Source: Celeribacter baekdonensis
GTDB taxonomy: Bacteria; Pseudomonadota; Alphaproteobacteria; Rhodobacterales; Rhodobacteraceae
DNA length: 64,000 nucleotides
Direction of reading: 5' to 3'
Assembly (NCBI RefSeq): GCF_900102315.1
Contig: NZ_FNBL01000010.1
Span: 62,001-126,000, forward strand
Shown: piece by piece, positions 8,674 to 18,439 of the stretch
Numbering within the stretch: the stretch's first letter is position 1
Layout of the letters: every line of letters begins with the position of its first letter
Notes under the pieces: generated by a model
Told to the model about the DNA's origin: nothing
The model's input: the letters and a program-made list of their open reading frames with translations, nothing else
Databases searched by the model: none
Program-made: the position numbers and the translations under genes

Positions 8674-9726
8674 ATGAAATCTCTAGTTCTTGAAAAGAAA
8701 GAAGAAATCAACCTGCGGGACTTCCCTGCCATCGACCGGGTCGAAGAAACGCTAGGTCCGCGCGACGTCCGTATCAAGCTGCACACCGTCGGCATTTGCG
8801 GATCGGACGTCCACTACTACACGCACGGTCGTATCGGGCCGTTTGTCGTGAACGAACCGATGATCCTGGGACACGAGGCCTCTGGCATTGTGATCGAGGT
8901 CGGTGCCGAGGTGCAATCGCTGAAGACGGGCGATAGAGTCTGCATGGAGCCAGGCATTCCCGATCCCAACAGCCGGGCCACGCAACTGGGCATGTACAAC
9001 ATCGACCCGGCGGTGCGTTTCTGGGCGACGCCGCCCGTGCACGGCATCCTGCGCCCAACCTGCGTGCATCCCGAAGCGTTCACGTTCAAGCTCCCCGACA
9101 ATGTCAGCTTCGCCGAAGCTGCGATGGTCGAGCCTTTGGCCGTCGGTGTCCATGCGGTCACCAAGGCGCGGGTAAAGCCCGGCGACAACGCGATTGTCAT
9201 GGGGGCGGGCCCCATCGGCCTGGTCACTGCACTTTCGGCCTTGGCCGCGGGCTGTGCGCGGGTCTATGTGACCGACCTTGCCGAGAAGAAGCTTGAGATT
9301 GCAGGGGCGCTAAGCCCGGCCATTGTGCCTGTGAACGTCACGTCCGAGAATATTGTCGATGTCGTCAAACGCGACACGGACGGATGGGGTGTGGACCTTG
9401 TCTTTGAGGCCACCGGATCACCGCATGCGGCCAAGACCGTGTTCGAACCGCTCTGTCCTGGTGGCTGTGTCGTGATGATCGGCGGCCAGCCCGATCCGAT
9501 CCAGTACGATGCGGGCGCGGCCATGGTGCGCGAGGCGCGGGTCGAGAACATTTTCCGCTACGCCCACGTCTTTCCGCGCTGCGTCGGCATGCTCAGCTCG
9601 GGCGCTATCGACGTAAAGCCGCTCATCACCAGAACATTCGAATTTTCGGACAGCGTAAAAGCGTTCGAGATCGCCGCCTCCGCCCCTCCGGCGGACGTGA
9701 AGATGCAAATCGTACTTCCGCAATAG
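8674..9726 (+). CDS. zinc-dependent polyol dehydrogenase (xylitol/sorbitol dehydrogenase type)
   Basis: A 350-residue medium-chain dehydrogenase. Catalytic zinc residues appear as [10 protein letters not shown] and GHEASG; the Rossmann motif is [12 protein letters not shown]. The lobe that normally carries four structural-zinc cysteines reads [18 protein letters not shown] without the cysteine cluster, as in the bacterial xylitol/sorbitol dehydrogenase subgroup. It would oxidise a polyol such as xylitol to D-xylulose or sorbitol to fructose with NAD+. It lies inside the importer operon between the membrane genes and the ATPase gene, so the importer and the enzyme probably share a substrate. 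Confidence 0.88.
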   Translation: MKSLVLEKKEEINLRDFPAIDRVEETLGPRDVRIKLHTVGICGSDVHYYTHGRIGPFVVNEPMILGHEASGIVIEVGAEVQSLKTGDRVCMEPGIPDPNSRATQLGMYNIDPAVRFWATPPVHGILRPTCVHPEAFTFKLPDNVSFAEAAMVEPLAVGVHAVTKARVKPGDNAIVMGAGPIGLVTALSALAAGCARVYVTDLAEKKLEIAGALSPAIVPVNVTSENIVDVVKRDTDGWGVDLVFEATGSPHAAKTVFEPLCPGGCVVMIGGQPDPIQYDAGAAMVREARVENIFRYAHVFPRCVGMLSSGAIDVKPLITRTFEFSDSVKAFEIAASAPPADVKMQIVLPQ

Positions 9727-9737
9727 GGGACCGCGAC

Positions 9738-10799
9738 ATGGCCACCGTAACTATAAAAGACGTCATCAAGCGCTACGGCAACGTGCAGGTCATGCATGGC
9801 GTCAGCGTCGACATTGAGGACGGCGAATTCGTCGTGCTGGTCGGTCCTTCGGGCTGCGGCAAATCTACGCTTCTCAGAATGCTTGCGGGCCTGGAAGAGA
9901 TCAGCGACGGCACGATCTCGATCGGCGAACGCGTGGTGAACAACATTCCGCCCAAGGAGCGGGACATCGCGATGGTGTTCCAGAGCTATGCGCTCTATCC
10001 GCACAAGACGGTCTACGACAATATCGGTTTCCCGTTGAAGATGGCGAAGCGATCGGCGTCCGAGATTGATGAAAAGGTCACCAAGGCGGCCGATATCCTG
10101 GACCTGACGAAGTATCTCAAGCGCTATCCCAAGGAACTTTCGGGGGGCCAACGCCAGCGCGTCGCCATGGGCCGTGCCATTGTGCGGGATCCGCAAGTCT
10201 TCCTGTTCGACGAACCGCTGTCCAACCTTGATGCAAAGCTGCGTGTCACCATGCGCGTTGAAATCAAGGAACTGCATCAGCGCCTAGGCACCACCATCGT
10301 CTATGTGACCCACGACCAGATCGAAGCCATGACCATGGCCGACAAAATCGTTGTCATGCGCGATGGACGTGTGGAACAGATCGGCTCGCCGCTGGACCTT
10401 TACGACACTCCTGACAACACCTTTGTCGCGAGCTTCATCGGCTCACCGTCGATGAACTTCGTGCAAGGCAAGATCGCGTCCGAGGGCGGGCGCCGGGTTT
10501 TCCTGTCCGACAGTGGGCTCACGCTTCCGCTGCCGGAGACAACCGCGCAGGATGGGCAGGAGGTCACCTATGGCATCCGCCCCGAGCACATCCAGATTGG
10601 CGAGGGCGGCATGCCGATGGACGTGGTCGTGGTCGAACCGACCGGGTCGGAGACCCAGATTTTCGCGAAGTCCGGCAAGGACCTGATCGACGCCCTGGTC
10701 AAGGATCGCATCAGCGCGCGCCCTGGATCGAAATTGGATTTCATCATCAACCCAGATGACGTGCATCTTTTCGACCGGAAAACCGAGCAACGCATTTGA
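9738..10799 (+). CDS. ABC transporter ATP-binding protein (SmoK/MalK/UgpC type)
   Basis: A 353-residue ATPase. Walker A GPSGCGKST (36-44), signature LSGGQRQRVAMGRAI, Walker B VFLFDEPLSNLDAK and the switch His (YVTHDQ) are all intact. The C-terminal part (after about residue 235) is the TOBE regulatory domain of carbohydrate importers (YGIRPEHIQIG). It energises the two permeases upstream. It overlaps or nearly abuts the HAD gene that follows. Confidence 0.92.
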   Translation: MATVTIKDVIKRYGNVQVMHGVSVDIEDGEFVVLVGPSGCGKSTLLRMLAGLEEISDGTISIGERVVNNIPPKERDIAMVFQSYALYPHKTVYDNIGFPLKMAKRSASEIDEKVTKAADILDLTKYLKRYPKELSGGQRQRVAMGRAIVRDPQVFLFDEPLSNLDAKLRVTMRVEIKELHQRLGTTIVYVTHDQIEAMTMADKIVVMRDGRVEQIGSPLDLYDTPDNTFVASFIGSPSMNFVQGKIASEGGRRVFLSDSGLTLPLPETTAQDGQEVTYGIRPEHIQIGEGGMPMDVVVVEPTGSETQIFAKSGKDLIDALVKDRISARPGSKLDFIINPDDVHLFDRKTEQRI

Positions 10800-10840
10800 A
10801 TATCCTTCGTCCGGAACACCCATGGAAGAAGGAACGCAAA

Positions 10841-11542
10841 ATGCAAAGAAAACGGGCCGTCATATTCGACCTCGATGGTTGCCTCGTTGACAGCGAACCC
10901 TTGTCACTCGAGGCAATCGCCATCGAAATGCGAGCGCTTGGAGTTCGAGACGCGCGCGCACGTGAGATCGGCGACCGGTTCCTCGGGGTCGCGATGCCTG
11001 TCATCGTAGACTATGTTGCCAAGCGGCTTGGCGGCCCCGTTCCCGAGGGTTTCGCCCAACAGGTTGAGAACAGATTGCTTGCTTCATACGAAAGCAAATT
11101 GTTCAAAATCCCCGGTGCCGACACGCTGCTGTCCGGCCTCCAAAAGCAAGGTACTACCATGGCGATCGCGACTGGCGGGTCGCTACGGCGCATGCGGACA
11201 ACGCTTGAATTGGCAGGGCTTGATCACTGGTTCGCGGACACGGCATGCAGCGCGGAAGAGGTCGCAAACGGAAAACCCGCTCCGGACCTGTTCTTGTTGG
11301 CGCTAGACAGGCTTGGTCGGAATGCCGCCGATTGTCTGGTCCTAGAGGATTCCCCGCATGGCATTCGTGGGGCGAATGCCGCCGGTATTCCGGCTATCGG
11401 CTTTGTCGGCGGGAAACATCTTGACGGCAAACGGGATCAGCATTCTGCTGTGCTTCGCGAGGCAGGTGCAATCGAGGTCTTTGAAGAACTCTCGTCAGTC
11501 GAACGGTTCATTCAATCGTACACGGAAGATGTGACAAAATGA
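10841..11542 (+). CDS. HAD-superfamily phosphatase (beta-phosphoglucomutase-like)
   Basis: A 233-residue HAD hydrolase with motif I DLDGCLVDSE (Asp10 nucleophile, Asp12 acid/base), motif II ATGG, Lys in NGKPAPDLF and motif IV EDSPHGIRGA. Family members act on sugar phosphates. The ATG at 10841 follows AGAAGGAA; a start at 10796 overlapping the ATPase stop is possible. Its stop overlaps the next gene's ATG (ATGA). In this operon it may remove misphosphorylated sugar phosphates or recycle polyol phosphates; that is inference. Confidence 0.85.
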   Translation: MQRKRAVIFDLDGCLVDSEPLSLEAIAIEMRALGVRDARAREIGDRFLGVAMPVIVDYVAKRLGGPVPEGFAQQVENRLLASYESKLFKIPGADTLLSGLQKQGTTMAIATGGSLRRMRTTLELAGLDHWFADTACSAEEVANGKPAPDLFLLALDRLGRNAADCLVLEDSPHGIRGANAAGIPAIGFVGGKHLDGKRDQHSAVLREAGAIEVFEELSSVERFIQSYTEDVTK

Positions 11543-13011
11543 TTGCTCTTTCGAACGAAACGCTTGGATCCCTGCCAAAAGGCATCAAAAGGCCCCGCTA
11601 TGACCGGAGCAAATTGACGGCTGGAATTGTCCACATCGGTTTGGGCAATTTTCACAGGGCGCATCAATCCTGGTATCTGCACCGTCTAATGCAAAGCGGT
11701 CTGGCGCAGGACTGGGCAATTATCGGAGCGGGTGTGCGCCCGTATGACAACCAAATGCGCGGCAAGCTGACGGCGCAGGACTATCTGACCACGCTGATCG
11801 AACTGGATCCATCGGGGATTTCAGCCGAGGTCGTGGGGTCGATGATCGGCTATGTTCCGATTGAGGACGGCAACGGCCCGTTGATCGAACAGATGGCGAA
11901 AGCCAATATCCGCATCGTATCACTCACTGTGACCGAGGGCGGGTATTATATCGATCCTGTCACAAAGGGTTTCGATGCGGCTCATGACGACGTCCAGCAC
12001 GACGCCGCCAACCCCGGCACGCCGCGGACGGCTTTCGGCGCCATCGTCGCGGCGCTGAAGCTGCGCAGGGACCAGGGGACCGGTCCCTTTACCGTTCAAA
12101 GCTGCGACAACCTGCAAGCCAATGGTGCCATTCTGCGCCAGACGGTTGTATCGCTCGCCCGATTGAGCGACCCGGACCTGGCAGACTGGATTGACCAGAA
12201 CTGCTCCTTCCCCAATGCCATGGTCGACTGCATCGTTCCGGCCACCGGGCCCAAGGAAATCGGGTTGGTCCGCGAGATGGGGATCGACGATGCCGCGCCG
12301 GTTACGCATGAGAATTTCCGGCAATGGGTCATCGAGGATGATTTCTGTGCAGGTCGGCCGGACTTGGATCAAGTGGGGGCGCAGTTCTCGGACAACGTGC
12401 ATGGGTACGAATCGCAAAAGATCCGCATCCTGAACGCTGGACACCAGGTAATCGCCAATGTGGCCGAGGTTCTGGGGATCGAAACCGTCTCTCAGGCCAT
12501 GCAGCACCCGCAGGTTGCGGCTTTCTTTCGAAAGGTCGAAATGGAAGAGATTGTACCACATGTCACGCCGGTTCCGGGGATGACGCCGGCAGCCTATCTG
12601 GACCTTATCGAAACGCGTTTCTCCAATCCCAGGATCGTCGATACCATCCGCCGCATCGCTTTCGATGGTTCGTCGCGCCACACCGGCATGGTCTTGCCCA
12701 CGGTCCGCGACGCGCTTGACGCTGACGCTTCCTTGGACGGTCTGGCGCTGGTTGAAGCTGCCTGGGCTCGCATGTGCGAAGGCACCCGCGACGATGGTTC
12801 AGAGATATCGTCAAACGACCCGTTCTGGGAAGAGCTGAACGCCGCGGCGAAGAAAGCGAAATCGTCACCAACCGCCTGGTTGGAGCAACGGAAATTCTAC
12901 GGTGACCTCGCCGATAATCCTCGCTTTGCTGACACTTTTGCCCGCTGGCTGAACCTTATGTACCGCGGCGGCATGGAAGCCACGCTGAATACCTACCTGA
13001 AGGGCGCCTAA
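11539..13011 (+). CDS. mannitol dehydrogenase family oxidoreductase (mannitol/D-arabitol)
   Basis: A 490-residue polyol-specific long-chain dehydrogenase. The N-terminal Rossmann segment (GIVHIGLGNFHRAHQ) and the catalytic lysine motif KIRILNAGHQ are present. Family enzymes oxidise D-mannitol to fructose or D-arabitol to D-xylulose with NAD+ and need no zinc. The immediate neighbour is xylulokinase (next ATG one base after this stop), so D-arabitol to D-xylulose is attractive, though mannitol is equally possible. It is only distantly similar to the second family member at 20034-21500. Confidence 0.88.
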   Translation: MIALSNETLGSLPKGIKRPRYDRSKLTAGIVHIGLGNFHRAHQSWYLHRLMQSGLAQDWAIIGAGVRPYDNQMRGKLTAQDYLTTLIELDPSGISAEVVGSMIGYVPIEDGNGPLIEQMAKANIRIVSLTVTEGGYYIDPVTKGFDAAHDDVQHDAANPGTPRTAFGAIVAALKLRRDQGTGPFTVQSCDNLQANGAILRQTVVSLARLSDPDLADWIDQNCSFPNAMVDCIVPATGPKEIGLVREMGIDDAAPVTHENFRQWVIEDDFCAGRPDLDQVGAQFSDNVHGYESQKIRILNAGHQVIANVAEVLGIETVSQAMQHPQVAAFFRKVEMEEIVPHVTPVPGMTPAAYLDLIETRFSNPRIVDTIRRIAFDGSSRHTGMVLPTVRDALDADASLDGLALVEAAWARMCEGTRDDGSEISSNDPFWEELNAAAKKAKSSPTAWLEQRKFYGDLADNPRFADTFARWLNLMYRGGMEATLNTYLKGA

Positions 13012-14463
13012 ATGACCTTTCTCGGCATTGATCTTGGAACCTCCGGCCTGCGCGCGTTGCTTGTTGACGGCGATGGAACACCCATCGGCGCGACCGAGCG
13101 TCACTATGAAGCCGTCCATCCACATCCCGGCTGGTCCGAGCAGGACCCGGCCGATTGGATCGCGGCGTTTGAGGCAGCAATCGACGAGATGCGCTACACG
13201 TATCCCGCTTTCGCACAGCTGCGTGGCATTGGCGTAGCCGGACATATGCACGGCGCGACACTACTGGATTCATCTGGCGACGTCTTGAGGCCTTGCATCC
13301 TGTGGAACGATAGCCGCTCGCATGCGGAGGCCGCACGTCTTGATGCCAGCGAGGGCGTGCGCGTGCTTTCGGGGAACATCGTTTTTCCCGGCTTTACCGC
13401 ACCCAAGCTGGAATGGGTCCGCAAGCACGAACCCGAGATTTTTTCAAAAGTCGCGAAGGTGCTGCTACCAGCGGCCTATCTGAACTACTACCTCACCGGA
13501 GACTACGTTGCGGACATGTCCGACAGCGCAGGCACCTCCTGGCTGGATGTCGGCGGGCGAACCTGGTCAGACCGTCTGCTCGAAGCCAGCCACATGGACA
13601 TCGATCAGATGCCGCGTTTGGTCGAAGGGTCGGAGGCCGCCGGAGAACTTCGGAGAGGACTGACCGAAAGATGGGGCCTCGCCGGACCGGTGACGGTCGC
13701 GGGAGGGGCGGGCGACAATGCCGCCGCCGCCTGCGGCATCGGGGCATTGGACGAAGGCCAGGGTTTCGTTTCGCTTGGTACTTCGGGCGTTTTGCTTGCC
13801 GCCCGTGACGGTTACCGGCCAGCTCCCAAAACTGCGGTACACACCTTCTGTCACGCGTTGCCGGGGCGTTGGTACCAGATGGGGGTTATGCTGTCTGCAA
13901 CCGACAGTCTCAATTGGCTGGCCCGGATAGTCGGCAAAAAACCCTCGGAATTGACCAGTGTGCTTGGGGACTCCCTCCTACCCCCGTCTCCCAGCCGGTT
14001 TCTGCCGTACCTTTCAGGTGAGCGAACGCCACACAACGATGCGGAGATCAGAGGCGGCTTTACCGGGCTTTCAACAGGCACCACGCGCGAGGAGTTGACC
14101 CGCGCCGTCTTGGAAGGGGTGGCTTTCGGGCTACGCGACAGTTTCGACGCGCTTAAGGCGACGGACGCAAAGCTGGAAAGCCTCATCGCGATCGGTGGGG
14201 GAAGCGCGTCACGATATTGGCTTCGAATTATCTCCACTGTCCTTGGCATCCCGCTTCAACTACCGGCCTCAGGTGAATTTGGTGCCGCACTTGGGGCGGC
14301 GCGATTGGGCATGATTGCGACTTCAGGCCGGGCGCCAGAAAGCATCATCACGTCACCTGAGATACGCGACGAAATCCTGCCGGACAGGAGCAGAAGCGCC
14401 GCGTTCGAAGACGCATATAAGGGTTTTCGTGCGGCCTATCCGGGGCTCAAGGCCATTCAGTAA
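13012..14463 (+). CDS. xylB: xylulokinase
   Basis: A 483-residue FGGY-family kinase. It begins TFLGIDLGTSGLRALLVDGDG (phosphate-1 loop), has the substrate-binding WSEQDPADW and GHMHGATLLD regions and ends with the adenosine motif GGGSASRYWLRI. GHMHG is characteristic of xylulokinases, which make D-xylulose 5-phosphate. It starts directly after the mannitol-type dehydrogenase and precedes transketolase, so the operon turns a pentitol into a pentose phosphate intermediate and then processes it. Confidence 0.9.
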   Translation: MTFLGIDLGTSGLRALLVDGDGTPIGATERHYEAVHPHPGWSEQDPADWIAAFEAAIDEMRYTYPAFAQLRGIGVAGHMHGATLLDSSGDVLRPCILWNDSRSHAEAARLDASEGVRVLSGNIVFPGFTAPKLEWVRKHEPEIFSKVAKVLLPAAYLNYYLTGDYVADMSDSAGTSWLDVGGRTWSDRLLEASHMDIDQMPRLVEGSEAAGELRRGLTERWGLAGPVTVAGGAGDNAAAACGIGALDEGQGFVSLGTSGVLLAARDGYRPAPKTAVHTFCHALPGRWYQMGVMLSATDSLNWLARIVGKKPSELTSVLGDSLLPPSPSRFLPYLSGERTPHNDAEIRGGFTGLSTGTTREELTRAVLEGVAFGLRDSFDALKATDAKLESLIAIGGGSASRYWLRIISTVLGIPLQLPASGEFGAALGAARLGMIATSGRAPESIITSPEIRDEILPDRSRSAAFEDAYKGFRAAYPGLKAIQ

Positions 14464-14557
14464 GTCGGCGGCGACCGTTTGCCGGAATACAGCAAATCGA
14501 CCATTGTTCGGACTGACCGACAGCGCCGGACGGCAATAATTAAGTCAGGAAAACAGC

Positions 14558-16573
14558 ATGTCCGAGAACGACCCCTCCAGCCTGAACCGCGCGCTCGCCA
14601 ACTGTATTCGTGCATTGACGATCGATGCAGTGGAAACCGCGAATTCCGGTCATCCCGGGGCGCCCATGGGCATGGCCGATGCCGCAACAGTTCTGTTCCG
14701 CAGGCATCTGAAATTCGACGCGTCAGCCCCGGACTGGCCGGATCGTGACCGGTTTGTGCTGTCCAACGGTCACGCATCGATGATGCTTTATTCTTTGCTC
14801 CATCTGACCGGGTATCAAGACATGACGATGGAACAGATCCGGAATTTCCGGCAGTTGGGCTACAAGACTGCGGGACATCCCGAATACGGGCACGCCAAAG
14901 GGATCGAGACCACAACGGGACCGCTGGGGCAAGGCCTGGCCATGGCGGTCGGCATGGCCATGGCCGAACGGAGACTGGCGGCGCAATTCGGCGATGATCT
15001 GGTGGACCATCGCACCTACGTCTTTCTTGGGGACGGCTGTCTTCAGGAAGGCATTGGCCAGGAGGCAATCAGCCTTGCCGGGCATCTTGGGCTTGGAAAG
15101 CTGATTGTTCTCTATGACGACAACAAGATCACCATCGACGGGCCAACTTCTGTTTCATTTTCCGACGACATTCAGGCGCGCCTCGCAGCTTGTGGTTGGC
15201 ATGTTCAATCCTGTGACGGCCACGATCCGGACGAAGTCGATATGGCGTTGAGCGCCGCGAAGGCGAATATGGCCCAACCATCGCTTATTGCTCTGAAAAC
15301 CGTGATCGGCTTTGGCGCACCGAACAAGGCCGGTACGCATGACGTTCACGGCGCGCCACTTGGTGCCGCGGAAGCTCAGGCTGCAAAGGACGCACTCGGC
15401 TGGACGACAGCCCCGTTCGAAATTCCCGATGCGCTGGCCTCAGAGTGGCGTCAGATTGGCGCTCGCGGGCGCGGCGAAAGGGAAGCCTGGGAATTGAGAC
15501 TATCCCAAGCGCCAGCGCGGGCCGAGTTCGAACGGCGCCATCAGCGCCTGTTGCCCGAGGACTATAATGCGGCTCTGAAAACGGCTCGCGATGCACTTTT
15601 TTCCGAACCGAAAAAGGTCGCCACCCGGAAAGGCAGCCAAATGGCTTTGGCGTCTCTGGCTCCCGTCGTTCCTGAACTTATCGGCGGCTCCGCCGATCTT
15701 ACCGGGTCGAACCTCACCAGGGTCGAGGCAGTTGATGACCAGTTCACCCGCGCGCATGGCGGCAACTACGTGGGTTACGGTGTTCGAGAATTCGGAATGG
15801 CGGCCGCCATGAACGGGATGAGCGTTCATGGCGGACTTATCCCCTATGGGGGCACCTTCCTTGTGTTCTCAGACTATGCCCGCAGCGCAATTCGTCTCTC
15901 TGCACTGATGCAAGTCGGAACGATCTATGTCATGACACACGACAGCATTGGTTTGGGCGAGGACGGCCCGACCCACCAGCCCATCGAACATCTGGCCTCG
16001 CTGCGTGCCATTCCCGGTCTGAATGTCTTCCGCCCGGCAGACACGGTCGAAACGCTTGAATGTTGGGATATCGCACTGCGTTCGCGAACATCGCCGTCGC
16101 TCCTTGCCCTGTCTCGACAGGGGGTGCCGCAATTGCGCGATGAACCGGGCGACGAGAACTTGTCCGCAAAAGGGGCCTATGTCCTGCGCAGGTTCGGCGC
16201 CGGACGCGACCTCACATTGATTGCGACGGGGACCGAGGTAGAGATGGCGGTCAATGCCGCGGAGAGATTGGATAAACAGGGCATGTCGGTTGTGGTGGTT
16301 TCTATGCCTTGCTGGGAATTGTTCGACACCCAATCAGAATCCTATCGAGACGAAGTCCTTGGCAGCGCGCCACGTATCGCCATTGAGGCCGCCGCAAAGT
16401 TCGGTTGGACCCGCTATGTTGCAAGCGAAGCGGACGTTATCGGGATGGATGGTTTCGGGGCGTCAGGACCAGCCGATCAGCTCTACGGGCATTTCGGAAT
16501 ATCGGAAGAGGCGATTGTGACCCGCGCAATCGAGCTCGTTCGCGGACAAAAAGAGAATGAGGTACAGCAATAA
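14558..16573 (+). CDS. tkt: transketolase
   Basis: A 671-residue thiamine-diphosphate enzyme of normal length. Recognisable parts are SGHPGAPMGMAD near residue 27, HGHA-type NGHAS, the thiamine motif GDGCLQEGIGQEA and the second-domain EFGMAAAMNGM, HDSIGLGEDGPTHQP and FRPAD stretches. It moves two-carbon units between xylulose 5-phosphate and aldose phosphates. It is probably a catabolic, operon-specific copy rather than the housekeeping one. Its TAA stop overlaps what seems to have been the start codon of the transaldolase pseudogene. Confidence 0.92.
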   Translation: MSENDPSSLNRALANCIRALTIDAVETANSGHPGAPMGMADAATVLFRRHLKFDASAPDWPDRDRFVLSNGHASMMLYSLLHLTGYQDMTMEQIRNFRQLGYKTAGHPEYGHAKGIETTTGPLGQGLAMAVGMAMAERRLAAQFGDDLVDHRTYVFLGDGCLQEGIGQEAISLAGHLGLGKLIVLYDDNKITIDGPTSVSFSDDIQARLAACGWHVQSCDGHDPDEVDMALSAAKANMAQPSLIALKTVIGFGAPNKAGTHDVHGAPLGAAEAQAAKDALGWTTAPFEIPDALASEWRQIGARGRGEREAWELRLSQAPARAEFERRHQRLLPEDYNAALKTARDALFSEPKKVATRKGSQMALASLAPVVPELIGGSADLTGSNLTRVEAVDDQFTRAHGGNYVGYGVREFGMAAAMNGMSVHGGLIPYGGTFLVFSDYARSAIRLSALMQVGTIYVMTHDSIGLGEDGPTHQPIEHLASLRAIPGLNVFRPADTVETLECWDIALRSRTSPSLLALSRQGVPQLRDEPGDENLSAKGAYVLRRFGAGRDLTLIATGTEVEMAVNAAERLDKQGMSVVVVSMPCWELFDTQSESYRDEVLGSAPRIAIEAAAKFGWTRYVASEADVIGMDGFGASGPADQLYGHFGISEEAIVTRAIELVRGQKENEVQQ

Positions 16574-17185
16574 CAAGCGTCTTGAATCAATTGAGAGAGA
16601 TGACCGTGGTCGTCGCTGACACCGGCGCCGTCGACGCGCGGCTTTCGTTCGACACCACCGCCTCGGTCGCACGGGCTCGTGAGATCACAGCCGATTATAA
16701 CCAAACGCGGCGTCGGGAAAGATCGCATACTGATCAAACTTGCTTCGACCTGAGAAGGCATCCGTGCGACACAAATACTTCAGGGCGAGAGCGTAGACTG
16801 CAACCTGACACTTCTGTTCTCGATGGTGCAAGCTGCCGCCAGTTCGGACGCGGGCACCTTCCTTATCTCGCTCTTCGTCGGCCGGATCACCGACTGGTAC
16901 AAGAAATCCGAGGGATATGACGGATATCTCGCCGAACAAGACCCCGGTGTTCGTTCGGTACGTGCGATCTACGACTATTACAAGTCAAACGGTATCTCGA
17001 CCGTCGTGATGGGCGCGTCCTTCAGAAACACCGATCAGATCAAGGCGCTTGCCGGGTGCGACAACCTGACGATCTCACCGGCGCTCCTCAATGAAGTCCT
17101 CCTGCCGATCGAGCGCGGCCTCCCATTCCTTCGGCACGGCCGCATCCCGTTCAAGCGTCTCGGGCTCAAGCTACGTGTCAGATAA
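16570..17185 (+). pseudogene. transaldolase pseudogene with multiple lesions
   Basis: Homology to transaldolase runs from TSVLNQLREMTVVVADTG to [14 protein letters not shown]. At least five lesions are visible. (1) The expected ATG overlapping the tkt stop reads ATA (16570-16572), as if ATGA had become ATAA. (2) About 72 codons are missing in frame between VVADTG and VDARLSFDT, removing the TTNPS loop. (3) An extra A after the ITADY codons shifts the frame. (4) The Trp codon of the LKLASTWEG-type motif is TGA (16751-16753). (5) Homology stops abruptly after LLNE near 17094. The Schiff-base Lys codon survives. An intact paralogue lies at 23818-24786. Confidence 0.9.
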
Positions 17186-17404
17186 ATATCTTGTTTTCTG
17201 ACATTTTTTAAGCGGATGCTTGATTTGCACGCAATTTGACCGGCTCCATGGTTGGAAAAATCATTTTTCACGAAACTTACCCGTCCAAACTCAATTTTCA
17301 TGTGTTAGGTACAAATTTCATGGAGGTCTGCCTCTCCAACAAAAATTCACGCCGAGGAAACGGGTTTCATGCCATCCGACCAACAGGTACATTTTTCGGG
17401 CCCG
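17186..17404. other. AT-rich non-coding stretch
   Basis: No convincing gene on either strand. The segment is clearly richer in A and T than its surroundings and contains several short runs of T, including TTTTTCA and TTTTTCGG. It separates the transaldolase remnant from transposon debris. Confidence 0.5.
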
Positions 17405-17527
17405 ATGACCATTTTTCAGGAACGTCGTCCTCCGTAGACCGCCACTCTGGCAGGCTACGGCGCACTGATAGAAGCCTACGGATTGTCTGTGCCCCTGCCC
17501 CGCAAGCTGTCGGCGACGACCGGTTGA
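17405..17527 (+). pseudogene. N-terminal fragment of a Fic-like protein
   Basis: From an ATG at 17405 the frame reads MTIFQERRPP, then a TAG (17435-17437), then TATLAGYGALIEAYGLSVPLPRKLSATTG and a stop where the IS3 piece starts. The 'TLAGYGALIEAYGL-VPLPRKLSA' pattern resembles the start of alphaproteobacterial Fic-domain proteins. The Fic catalytic core is absent. The match rests on memory of the family and is tentative. Confidence 0.35.
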
Positions 17528-17873
17528 ATCCGCCCAATACCTGTCCATCAAATACACCGAACGGCTGGTAGAAGCAGGAATCGAACCCTCGGTCGGAAGC
17601 GTCGGCGACAGCTATGACAATCCCCTGGCCGAGACGATCAACGGCATGTTCAAGGCGGAGGTCATCCACCGCCGCGGTCCTTGGCGCAGCTTCGAGGCCG
17701 TCGAATACGCAACCCTTGAATGGGTCGACTGGTTCAACAACCGTCGCCTTCTCGAGCCGATCGGAAACATCCCGCCCGCAGAAGCTGAGGCCAACTTCTA
17801 TGCAGCTCTGGAAACTGAACCCATGGCCGCGTAACTAACCGAAATCAGCCTCCGGCAAACCCGGCGCGGTTCA
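17526..17873 (+). mobile_element. 3' end of an IS3-family element (OrfB C-terminus and right end)
   Basis: The frame from 17526 to the stop at 17832-17834 gives about 100 residues of an IS3-family integrase: QYLSIKYTERL, then GDSYDNPLAETINGMFKAE, which contains the catalytic Glu of the DDE triad, and EWVDWFNNRRLLEPIG. The earlier two catalytic Asp residues and OrfA are absent. The right terminal repeat appears to end at 17873 (CCGGCAAACCCGGCGCGGTTCA-like end; 20-base core CGGCAAACCCGGCGCGGTTC). The element is truncated on its left side at the Fic-like fragment. Confidence 0.8.
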
Positions 17874-18439
17874 ATATGGCTCGCCCGAACCCTCCGATCC
17901 TGCACAAACGCGGCGGGTGCTGACCCCGCTTCTGCCTTCGGAATACTGACACCGACTCCTTTGCTGATGAGCCTTGGACCGCCCTTGCACAAAGGAGTGC
18001 TACACGGTCCCGCAAGTTCATGTCCGTGAGACGGACACGATGCGCGAAATATCACCACGCGATATATTACATTCGGAGGTGCGGAGAAAACATCTTGGAG
18101 CGGCGCGAGATTGCCAGAATGGGATGCCTGCCGATACGCAGGTCACGGGATGATCCGTCTCGCAAACATTCTGGGCCGTTCAATCGTTCTTTCGGAAAAG
18201 GGCGGCACCGGCAATGCCGGTACCGCCAGTCAGTCGTCCACAGGGAGTTAGTTTTTGTCGACCGCTTCTGATGGGCAGGTCAGTGGGTATTTCCCGGCTC
18301 AAGCGACGCTGTGGCCAAGTGTTTCTAAAGTAACGCCGAGGCAAAGCAGCCTCTGCCTCGACAAGCGAGGAGTCCAGTCTGGATTAACTGTGAGGCAATG
18401 GAGTCTGAATTTCGCCATTTCCAGACCCTATTCGACCTT
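17874..18439. other. 566-bp stretch without a recognisable gene
   Basis: Short frames on both strands show no known domain and no ribosome sites. Apart from the hairpin at 18201-18227 nothing stands out. It lies between the IS3 right end and the 3' end of the TctA/Ldh chimera, and is probably residual flanking sequence. Confidence 0.4.
18201..18227 (-). terminator. rho-independent terminator-like hairpin
   Basis: GGCGGCACCGGC, loop AAT, GCCGGTACCGCC: a 12-bp stem with one mismatch. On the minus strand it is followed by CCCTTTTCC, so it can terminate transcription coming from the Ldh chimera (stop at 18440). Confidence 0.55.

Noticed and set aside
17236-17571. A 111-codon open frame with Ser/Arg/Pro-rich product
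   Set aside because: It crosses the AT-rich gap, the Fic-like fragment and the IS3 boundary in a different frame; no domain or ribosome site.
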